A stretch of DNA of 64,000 bases from Odiellus spinosus (taxonomy: Eukaryota > Arthropoda > Arachnida > Opiliones > Phalangiidae), in contig OY987230.1 of assembly GCA_963920705.1 (NCBI GenBank), positions 3,100,001 to 3,164,000 on the forward strand, in the 5' to 3' direction. A program made the position numbers and the translations under genes. The notes below the pieces were generated by a model that ran no database searches, was not told the DNA's origin, and worked only from the letters and a program-made list of their open reading frames with translations. Within the stretch, counting starts at the first letter, position 1, and each line of letters starts with the position of its first letter. Positions 1 to 10,457 of the stretch are shown here, piece after piece.

Positions 1-104
1 TGGATTCAAATGGACACAAAACTTTTGATTTTTAAGCGATTTAGACAAAATTAAGACCACTCGAAAGACCAAATTTTGGTCTATCTAAAAAACAAGAGTT
101 TTGG

Positions 105-121
105 AAAATCCGTTGAAAAAC
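105..121 (+). repeat. 17-bp module boundary motif (first instance)
   Basis: AAAATCCGTTGAAAAAC, paired with its reverse complement at 235-251. The pair recurs in every intact unit and separates the C and K modules. It is the sequence common to all module ends whichever way they point, so orientation changes must resolve in or next to it. Occasional single-base variants are seen, such as ATCAGTTG near 3171, AATACGTTG near 2404 and GTGGAAAAAC near 9683. Confidence 0.9.
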
Positions 122-383
122 ATGGAAAATATGGACAATTCAAAAAACATCTAATATCAAAAAGCGAATTTTGAAAATCTGAAATTTGACTATTTTGATA
201 TTCTATGATTTCTTGAATTGGCCATATTTTCCATGTTTTTCAACGGATTTTTGAAAACTCTTATTATTTAAACTGTCCATTAATTGCTCTTTCGAATGAC
301 TTTGGTTTTGTCTAAATTGCAAAATTGTGACAAATATAAAATTGGTTAAAATTAAGCAAAAACGCTTAAAAATCCAAGATTAT

Positions 384-766
384 TGGATTCAAATGGACAC
401 AAAACTTTTGATTTTTAAGCGATTTAGACAAAATTAAGACCACTCGAAAGACCAAATTTTGGTCTATCTAAAAAACAAGAGTTTTGGAAAATCCGTTGAA
501 AAACATGGAAAATATGGACAATTCAAAAAACATCTAATATCAAAAAGGGAATTTTGAAAATCTGAAATTTGACTATTTTGATATTCTATGATTTCTTGTA
601 TTGGCCATATTTTTCTTGTTTTTCAACGGATTTTTGAAAACTCTTATTATTTAGACTGTCCATTAATTGCTCTTTCGAATGACTTTGGTTTTGTCTAAAT
701 TGCCAAAACGTGACAAATATAAAATTGGTTAAAATTAAGCAAAAACGCTTAAAAATCCAAGATTAT
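384..766 (+). repeat. Representative 383-bp satellite monomer
   Basis: This is one unit in the forward connector phase. The order is: the right part of a K module (TGGATTCAAATGGAC..GATTTAGACAAAATTAAG), the 17 bp boundary motif at 488-504, the C module, the inverted boundary motif at 618-634, then the left part of the next K module, ending CGCTTAAAAATCCAAGAT. The two halves are diverged inverted copies of each other. One strand reads GATTTAGACAAAATTAAG..GAGTTTTGGAAAATCCG and the other AATTTAGACAAAACCAAAG..GAGTTTTCAAAAATCCG. Most of the 383 bp is therefore an imperfect palindrome with two short asymmetric centres. Confidence 0.95.
488..634 (+). repeat. C (core) module, forward example
   Basis: This 147 bp module is bounded by AAAATCCGTTGAAAAAC (488-504) and its reverse complement (618-634). 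Arm 'a' (CATGGAAAATATGGACAATT..) faces a diverged inverted arm 'b' (reverse complement of CAAGAAAAATATGGCCAATT..) around an asymmetric centre of about 35 bp. The transcript could form a hairpin with imperfect stems. Both arms lack any coding signature. Confidence 0.9.
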
Positions 767-869
767 TGGATTCAAATGGACACAAAACTTTTGAATTTTA
801 AGCGATTTAGACAAAATTAAGACCACTCGAAAGACCAAATTTTGGTCTATCTAAAAACAATAGTTTTGG

Positions 870-1016
870 AAAATCCGTTGAAAAACAAGAAAAATATGGC
901 CAATTCAAGAAAGCATACAATATCAAAATAGTCAAATTTCAGATTTTCAAAATTCGCTTTTTGATATTAGATGTTTTTTGAATTGTCCATATTTTCCATG
1001 TTTTTCAACGGATTTT
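870..1016 (-). repeat. C module, inverted example with unchanged neighbours
   Basis: This 147 bp module has the same two boundary motifs (870-886 and 1000-1016) but reads arm b, reversed centre (AATAGTCAAATTTCAG..), arm a. The K modules on both sides, marked at 767 and 1149, are still forward. The core has therefore changed orientation without its flanks. Confidence 0.92.
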
Positions 1017-4000
1017 TGAAAACTCTTATTATTTAAACTGTCCATTAATTGCTCTTTCGAATGACTTTGGTTTTGTCTAAATTGCAAAATTGTGACAAAT
1101 ATAAAATTGGTTCAAATTAAGCAAAAACGCTTAAAAATCCAAGATTATTGGATTCAAATGGACACAAAACTTTTGATTTTTAAGCGATTTAGACAAAATT
1201 AAGACCACTCGAAAGAGCAAATATTGCTCTATCTAAAAAACAAGAGTTTTGGAAAATCCGTTGAAAAACATGGAAAATATGGACAATTCAAAAAACATCT
1301 AATATCAAAAAGCGAATTTTGAAAATCTGAAATTTGACTATTTTGATATTCTATGATTTCTTGAATTGGCCATATTTTTCTCGTTTTTCAACGGATTTTT
1401 GAAAACTCTTATTATTTAGACTGTCCATTAATTGCTCTTTCGAATGGCTTTGGTTTTGTCTAAATTGCCAAAACGTGACAAATATAAAATTGGTTAAAAT
1501 TAAGCAAAAACGCTTAAAAATCCAAGATTATTGGATTCAAATGGACACAAAACTTTTGAATTTTAAGCGATTTAGACAAAATTAAGACCACTCGAAAGAC
1601 CAAATTTTGGTCTATCTAAAAAACAATAGTTTTGGAAAATCCGTTGAAAAACAAGAAAAATATGGCCAATTCAAGAAATCATACAATATCAAAATAGTCA
1701 AATTTCAGATTTTCAAAATTCGCTTTTTGATATTAGATGTTTTTAGAATTGTCCATATTTTCCATGTTTTTCAACGGATTTTTGAAAACTCTTATTATTT
1801 AAACTGTCCAATAATTGCTCTTTCGAATGACTTTGGATTTGTCTAAATTGCAAAATTGTGACAAATATAAAATTGGTTAAAATTAAGCAAAAACGCTTAA
1901 AAATCCAAGATTATTGGATTCAAATGGACACAAAACTTTTGATTTTTAAGCGATTTAGACAAAATTAAGACCACTCGAAAGACCAAATTTTGGTCTATCT
2001 AAAAAACAAGAGTTTTGGAAAATCCGTTGAAAAACATGGAAAATATGGACAATTCAAAAAACATCTAATATCAAAAAGCGAATTTTGAAAATCTGAAATT
2101 TGACTATTTTGATATTCTATGATTTTTTGAATTGGCCATATTTTCCATGTTTTTCAACGGATTTTTGAAAACTCTTATTATTTAAACTGTCCATTAATTG
2201 CTCTTTCGAATGACTTTGGTTTTGTCTAAATTGCAAAATTGTGACAAATATAAAATTGGTTAAAATTAAGCAAAAACGCTTAAAAATCCAAGATTATTGG
2301 ATTCAAATTGACACAAAACTTTTGATTTTTAAGCGATTTAGACAAAATTAAGACCACTCGAAAGAGCAAATATTGCTCTATCTAAAAAACAAGAGTTTTG
2401 GAAAATACGTTGAAAAACATGGAAAATATGGACAATTCAAAAAACATCTAATATCAAAAAGCGAATTTTGAAAATCTGAAATTTGACTATTTTGATATTC
2501 TATGATTTCTTGAATTGGCCATATTTTTCTTGTTTTTCAACGGATTTTTGAAAACTCTTATTATTTAGACTGTCCATTAATTGCTCTTTCGAATGACTTT
2601 GGTTTTGTCTAAATTGCCAAAACGTGACAAATATAAAATTGGTTAAAATTAAGCAAAAACGCTTAAAAATCCAAGATTATTGGATTCAAATGGACACAAA
2701 ACTTTTGAATTTTAAGCGATTTAGACAAAATTAAGACCACTCGAAAGACCAAATTTTGGTCTATCTAAAAAACAATAGTTTTGGAAAATCCGTTGAAAAA
2801 CAAGAAAAATATGGCCAATTCAAGAAATCATACAATATCAAAATAGTCAAATTTCAGATTTTCAAAATTCGCTTTTTGATATTAGATGTTTTTTGAATTG
2901 TCCATATTTTCCATGTTTTTCAACGGATTTTTGAAAACTCTTATTATTTAAACTGTCCATTAATTGCTCTTTCGAATGACTTTGGTTTTGTCTAAATTGC
3001 AAAATTGTGACAAATATAAAATTGGTTAAAATTAAGCAAAAACGCTTAAAAATCCAAGATTATTGGATTCAAATGGACACAAAACTTTTGAATTTTAAGC
3101 GATTTAGACAAAATTAAGACCACTCGAAAGACCAAATTTTGGTCTATCTAAAAAACAAGAGTTTTGGAAAATCAGTTGAAAAACATGGAAAATATGGACA
3201 ATTCAAAAAACATCTAATATCAAAAAGCGAATTTTGAAAATCTGAAATTTGACTATTTTGATATTCTATGATTTCTTGAATTGGCCATATTTTTCTTGTT
3301 TTTCAACGGATTTTTGAAAACTCTTATTATTTAGACTGTCCATTAATTGCTCTTTCGAATGACTTTGGTTTTGTCTAAATTGCAAAATTGTGACAAATAT
3401 AAAATTGGCTAAAATTAAGCAAAAACGCTTAAAAATCCAAGATTATTGGATTCAAATGGACACAAAACTTTTGATTTTTAAGCGATTTAGACAACATTAA
3501 GACCACTCGAAAGAGCAAATATTGCTCTATCTAAAAAACAAGAGTTTTGGAAAATACGTTGAAAAACATGGAAAATATGGACAATTCAAAAAACATCTAA
3601 TATCAAAAAGCGAATTTTGAAAATCTGAAATTTGACTATTTTGATATTCTATGATTTCTTGAATTGGCTATATTTTTCTTGTTTTTCAACGGATTTTTGA
3701 AAACTCTTATTATTTAGACTGTCCATTAATTGCTCTTTCGAATGACTTTGGTTTTGTCTAAATTGCCAAAACGTGACAAATATAAAATTGGTTAAAATTA
3801 AGCAAAAACGCTTAAAAATCCAAGATTATTGGATTCAAATGGACACAAAACTTTTGAATTTTAAGCGATTTAGACAAAATTAAGACCACTCGAAAGACCA
3901 AATTTTGGTCTATCTAAAAAACAATAGTTTTGGAAAATCCGTTGAAAAACAAGAAAAATATGGCCAATTCAATAAATCATACAATATCAAAATAGTCAAA

Positions 4001-7000
4001 TTTCAGATTTTCAAAATTCGCTTTTTGATATTAGATGTTTTTTGAATTGTCCATATTTTCCATGTTTTTCAACGGATTTTTGAAAACTCTTATTATTTAA
4101 ACTGTCCATTAATTGCTCTTTCGAATGACTTTGGTTTTGTCTAAATTGCAAAATTGTGACAAATATAAAATTGGTTAAAATTAAGCAAAAACGCTTAAAA
4201 ATCCAAGATTATTGGATTCAAATGGACACAAAACTTTTGAATTTTAAGCGATTTAGACAAAATTAAGACCACTCGAAAGACCAAATTTTGGTCTATCTAA
4301 AAAACAATAGTTTTGGAAAATCCGTTGAAAAACAAGAAAAATATGGCCAATTCAATAAATCATACAATATCAAAATAGTCAAATTTCAGATTTTCAAAAT
4401 TCGCTTTTTGATATTAGATGTTTTTTGAATTGTCCATATTTTCCATGTTTTTCAACGGATTTTTGAAAACTCTTATTATTTAAACTGTCCATTAATTGCT
4501 CTTTCGAATGACTTTGGTTTTGTCTAAATTGCAAAATTGTGACAAATATAAAATTGGTTAAAATTAAGCAAAAACGCTTAAAAATCCAAGATTATTGGAT
4601 TCAAATGGACACAAAACTTTTGATTTTTAAGCGATTTAGACAACATTAAGACCACTCGAAAGAGCAAATATTGCTCTATCTAAAAAACAAGAGTTTTGGA
4701 AAATACGTTGAAAAACATGGAAAATATGGACAATTCAAAAAACATCTAATATCAAAAAGCGAATTTTGAAAATCTGAAATTTGACTATTTTGATATTCTA
4801 TGATTTCTTGAATTGGCTATATTTTTCTTGTTTTTCAACGGATTTTTGAAAACTCTTATTATTTAGACTGTCCATTAATTGCTATTTCGAATGACTTTGG
4901 TTTTGTCTAAATTGCCAAAACGTGACAAATATAAAATTGGTTAAAATTAAGCAAAAACGCTTAAAAATCCAAGATTATTGGATTCAAATGGACACAAAAC
5001 TTTTGAATTTTAAGCGATTTAGACAAAATTAAGACCACTCGAAAGACCAAATTTTGGTCTATCTAAAAAACAATAGTTTTGGAAAATCCGTTGAAAAACA
5101 AGAAAAATATGGCCAATTCAAGAAATCATACAATATCAAAGTAGTCAAATTTCAGATTTTCAAAATTCGCTTTTTGATATTAGATGTTTTTTGAATTGTC
5201 CATATTTTCCATGTTTTTCAACGGATTTTTGAAAACTCTTATTATTTAAACTGTCCATTAATTGCTCTTTCGAATGACTTTGGTTTTGTCTAAATTGCAA
5301 AATTGTGACAAATATAAAATTGGTTAAAATTAAGCAAAAACGCTTAAAAATCCAAGATTATTGGATTCAAATGGACACAAAACTTTTGATTTTTAAGCGA
5401 TTTAGACAAAATTAAGACCAATCGAAAGACCAAATTTTGGTCTATCTAAAAAAAAGAGTTTTGGAAAATCCGTTGAAAAACATGGAAAATATGGACAATT
5501 CAAAAAACATCTAATATCAAAAAGCGAATTTTGAAAATCTGAAATTTGACTATTTTGATATTCTATGATTTCTTGAATTGGCCATATTTTCCATGTTTTT
5601 CAACGGATTTTTGAAAACTCTTATTATTTAAACTGTCCATTAATTGCTCTTTCGAATGACTTTGGTTTTGTCTAAATTGCAAAATTGTGACAAATATAAA
5701 ATTGGTTAAAATTAAGCAAAAACGCTTAAAAATCCAAGATTATTGGATTCAAATGGACACAAAACTTTTGAATTTTAAGCGATTTAGACAAAATTAAGAC
5801 CACTCGAAAGACCAAATTTTGGTCTATCTAAAAAACAAGAGTTTTGGAAAATCAGTTGAAAAACATGGAAAATATGGACAATTCAAAAAACATCTAATAT
5901 CAAAAAGCGAATTTTGAAAATCTGAAATTTGACTATTTTGATATTCTATGATTTCTTGAATTGGCCATATTTTTCTTGTTTTTCAACGGATTTTTGAAAA
6001 CTCTTATTATTTAGACTGTCCATTAATTGCTCTTTCGAATGACTTTGGTTTTGTCTAAATTGCAAAATTGTGACAAATATAAAATTGGCTAAAATTAAGC
6101 AAAAACGCTTAAAAATCCAAGATTATTGGATTCAAATGGACACAAAACTTTTGATTTTTAAGCGATTTAGACAACATTAAGACCACTCGAAAGAGCAAAT
6201 ATTGCTCTATCTAAAAAACAAGAGTTTTGGAAAATACGTTGAAAAACATGGAAAATATGGACAATTCAAAAAACATCTAATATCAAAAAGCGAATTTTGA
6301 AAATCTGAAATTTGACTATTTTGATATTCTATGATTTCTTGAATTGGCTATATTTTTCTTGTTTTTCAACGGATTTTTGAAAACTCTTATTATTTAGACT
6401 GTCCATTAATTGCTCTTTCGAATGACTTTGGTTTTGTCTAAATTGCCAAAACGTGACAAATATAAAATTGGTTAAAATTAAGCAAAAACGCTTAAAAATC
6501 CAAGATTATTGGATTCAAATGGACACAAAACTTTTGAATTTTAAGCGATTTAGACAAAATTAAGACCACTCGAAAGACCAAATTTTGGTCTATCTAAAAA
6601 ACAATAGTTTTGGAAAATCCGTTGAAAAACAAGAAAAATATGGCCAATTCAATAAATCATACAATATCAAAATAGTCAAATTTCAGATTTTCAAAATTCG
6701 CTTTTTGATATTAGATGTTTTTTGAATTGTCCATATTTTCCATGTTTTTCAACGGATTTTTGAAAACTCTTATTATTTAAACTGTCCATTAATTGCTCTT
6801 TCGAATGACTTTGGTTTTGTCTAAATTGCAAAATTGTGACAAATATAAAATTGGTTAAAATTAAGCAAAAACGCTTAAAAATCCAAGATTATTGGATTCA
6901 AATTGACACAAAACTTTTGATTTTTAACCGATTTAGACAAAATTAAGACCAATCGAAAGACCAAATTTTGGTCTATCTAAAAAAAAGAGTTTTGGAAAAT

Positions 7001-10000
7001 CCGTTGAAAAACATGGAAAATATGGACAATTCAAAAAACATCTAATATCAAAAAGCAAATTTTGAAAATCTGAAATTTGACTATTTTGATATTCTATGAT
7101 TTCTTGAATTGGCCATATTTTCCATGTTTTTCAACGGATTTTTGAAAACTCTTATTATTTAAACTGTCCATTAATTGCTCTTTCGAATGACTTTGGTTTT
7201 GTCTAAATTGCAAAATTGTGACAAATATAAAATTGGTTAAAATTAAGCAAAAACGCTTAAAAATCCAAGATTATTGGATTCAAATGGACACAAAACTTTT
7301 GAATTTTAAGCGATTTAGACAAAATTAAGACCACTCGAAAGACCAAATTTTGGTCTATCTAAAAAACAAGAGTTTTGGAAAATCAGTTGAAAAACATGGA
7401 AAATATGGACAATTCAAAAAACATCTAATATCAAAAAGCGAATTTTGAAAATCTGAAATTTGACTATTTTGATATTCTATTATTTCTTGAATTGGCCATA
7501 TTTTTCTTGTTTTTCAACGGATTTTTGAAAACTCTTATTATTTAGACTGTCCATTAATTGCTCTTTCGAATGACTTTGGTTTTGTCTAAATTGCAAAATT
7601 GTGACAAATATAAAATTGGCTAAAATTAAGCAAAAACGCTTAAAAATCCAAGATTATTGGATTCAAATGGACACAAAACTTTTGAATTTTAAGCGATTTA
7701 GACAAAATTAAGACCACTCGAAAGACCAAATTTTGGTCTATCTAAAAAACAATAGTTTTGGAAAATCCGTTGAAAAACAAGAAAAATATGGCCAATTCAA
7801 GAAATCATAGAATATCAAAATAGTCAAATTTCAGATTTTCAAAATTCGCTTTTTGATATTAGATGTTTTTTGAATTGTCCATATTTTCCATGTTTTTCAA
7901 CGGATTTTTGAAAACTCTTATTATTTAAACTGTCCATTAATTGCTCTTTCGAATGACTTTGTTTTGTCTAAATTGCAAAATTGTGACAAATATAAAATTG
8001 GTTAAAATTAAGCAAAAACGCTTAAAAATCCAAGATTATTGGATTCAAATGGACACAAAACTTTTGATTTTTAAGCGATTTAGACAAAATTAAGACCACT
8101 CGAAAGACCAAATTTTGGTCTATCTAAAAAACAAGAGTTTTGGAAAATCCGTTGAAAAACATGGAAAATATGGACAATTCAAAAAACATCTAATATCAAA
8201 AAGCGAATTTTGAAAATCTGAAATTTGACTATTTTGATATTCAATGATTTCTTGAATTGGCCATATTTTTCTTGTTTTTGAACGGATTTTTGAAAACTCT
8301 TATTATTTAGACTGTCCATTAATTGCTCTTTCGAATGACTTTGTTTTGTCTAAATTGCAAAATTGTGACAAATATAAAATTGGTTAAAATTAAGCAAAAA
8401 CGCTTAAAAATCCAAGATTATTGGATTCAAATGGACACAAAACTTTTGATTTTTAAGCGATTTAGACAAAATTAAGACCACTCGAAAGACCAAATTTTGG
8501 TCTATCTAAAACACAAGAGTTTTGGAAAATCCGTTGAAAAACATGGAAAATATGGACAATTCAAAAAACATCTAATATCAAAAAGCGAATTTTGAAAATC
8601 TGAAATTTGACTATTTTGATATTCAATGATTTCTTGAATTGGCCATATTTTTCTTGTTTTTCAACGGATTTTTGAAAACTCTTATTATTTAGACTGTCCA
8701 TTAATTGCTCTTTCGAATGACTTTGTTTTTGTCTAAATTGCAAAATTATGACAAATATAAAATTGGTTAAAATTAAGCAAAAACGCTTAAAAATCCAAGA
8801 TTATTGGATTCAAATGGACCCAAAACTTTTGATTTTTAAGCGATTTAGACAAAATTAAGACCACTCGAAAGAGCAAATATTGGTCTACCTGAAAATCAAG
8901 AGTTTTGGAAAATCCGTTGAAAAACATGGAAAATATGGACAATTCAAAAAACATCTAATATCAAAAAGCGAATTTTGAAAATCTGAAATTTGACTATTTT
9001 GATATTCTATGATTTCTTGAATTGGCCATATTTTTCTTGTTTTTCAACGGATTTTTGAAAACACTTATTATTTAGACTGTCCATTAATTGCTCTTTCGAA
9101 TGACTTTGGTTTTGTCTAAATTGCAAAATTGTGACAAATATAAAATTGGTTAAAATTAAGCAAAAACGCTTAAAAATCCAAGATTATTGGATTCAAATGG
9201 ACACAAAACTTTTGAATTTTAAGCGATTTAGACAAAATTAAGACCACTCGAAAGACCAAATTTTGGTCTATCTAAAAAACAATAGTTTTGGAAAATCCGT
9301 TGAAAAACAAGAAAAATATGGCCAATTCAAGAAATCATAGAATATCAAAATAGTCAAATTTCAGATTTTCAAAATTCGCTTTTTGATATTAGATGTTTTT
9401 TGAATTGTCCATATTTTCCATGTTTTTCAACGGATTTTTGAAAACTCTTATTATTTAAACTGTCCATTAATTGCTCTTTCGAATGACTTTGGTTTTGTCT
9501 AAATTGCAAAATTGTGACAAATATAAAATTGGTTAAAATTAAGCAAAAACGTTTAAAAATCCAAGATTATTGGATTCAAATGGACACAAAACTTTTGATT
9601 TTTAAGCGATTTAGACAAAATTAAGACCACTCGAAAGACCAAATTTTGGTCTATCTAAAAAACAAGAGTTTTGGAAAATCCGTGGAAAAACATGGAAAAT
9701 ATGGACAATTCAAAAAACATCGTATATCAAAAAGCGAATTTTGAAAATCTGAAATTTGACTATTTTGATATTCTATGATTTCTTGAATTGGCCATATTTT
9801 TCTTGTTTTTCAACGGATTTTTGAAAACTCTTATTATTTAGACTGTCCATTAATTGCTCTTTCGAATGACTTTGGTATTGTCTAAATTGCCAAAACGTGA
9901 CAAATATAAAATTGGTTAAAATTAAGCAAAAACGCTTAAAAATCCAAGATTATTGGATTCAAATGGACACAAAACTTTTGAATTTTAAGCGATTTAGACA

Positions 10001-10187
10001 AAATTAAGACCACTCGAAAGACCAAATTTTGGTCTATCTAAAAAACAATAGTTTTGGAAAATCCGTTGAAAAACAAGAAAAATATGGCCAATTCAAGAAA
10101 TCATAGAATATCAAAATAGTCAAATTTCAGATTTTCAAAATTCGCTTTTTGATATTAGATGTTTTTTGAATTGTCCATATTTTCCAT

Positions 10188-10457
10188 GTTTTTCAACGGA
10201 TTTTCCAAAACTCTTGATTTTCAGATAGACCAATATTTGCTCTTTCGAGTGGTCTTAATTTTGTCTAAATCGCTTAAAAATCAAAAGTTTTGTGTCCATT
10301 TGAATCCAATAATCTTGGATTTTTAAGCGTTTTTGCTTAATTTTAACCAATTTTATATTTGTCACAATTTTGCAATTTAGACAAAACCAAAGTCATTCGA
10401 AAGAGCAATTAATGGACAGTCTAAATAATAAGAGTTTTCAAAAATCCGTTGACAAAC
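10188..10457 (-). repeat. First inverted K (connector) module
   Basis: Between the boundary motifs at 10188-10204 and 10441-10457 the connector reads in reverse (GTGTCCATTTGAATCCAATA at about 10292). Its ends are exchanged as expected for inversion: the left edge is now CGGATTTTCCAAAACTC and the right edge GAGTTTTCAAAAATCCG. The right boundary carries one A-to-C change (GTTGACAAAC). This is the first K inversion in the window and ends the 27-unit forward block. Confidence 0.92.

Larger units (their letters stand above)
1..10187 (+). repeat. 383-bp satellite array, connector all forward
   Basis: About 27 tandem units, read from the start of TGGATTCAAATGGAC at 1, 384, 767, 1149, 1532, 1915, 2298 and on to 9954, every 382-383 bp. 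All connector (K) modules are forward. The core (C) modules are not: they read GCGAATTTTG..TTTGACTATT near 160, 545, 1310 and 2075, but the reverse complement near 930, 1695, 2845, 3990 and 4370. Local sub-families recur: the ACAACATTAAG variant at about 3494, 4641 and 6174, and the GACCAATCG variant at about 5419 and 6949. No gene lies here. The 79-codon frame at 1607-1846 is satellite. Confidence 0.97.

Noticed and set aside
235-251. CENP-B box-like sequence around TTCAACGGATTTT
   Set aside because: It lacks the conserved TTCG..A..CGGG core pattern, so no CENP-B site can be claimed.
1607-1846. Short open frames with the recurring peptide KSVEKQEKYGQFKKS (also at 8561, 10370, 12709, 16282, 47838, 51879, 60106 and 63701)
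   Set aside because: They are translations of the satellite arms, appear on both strands wherever an arm happens to lack a stop, and have no promoter, codon bias or conserved start.
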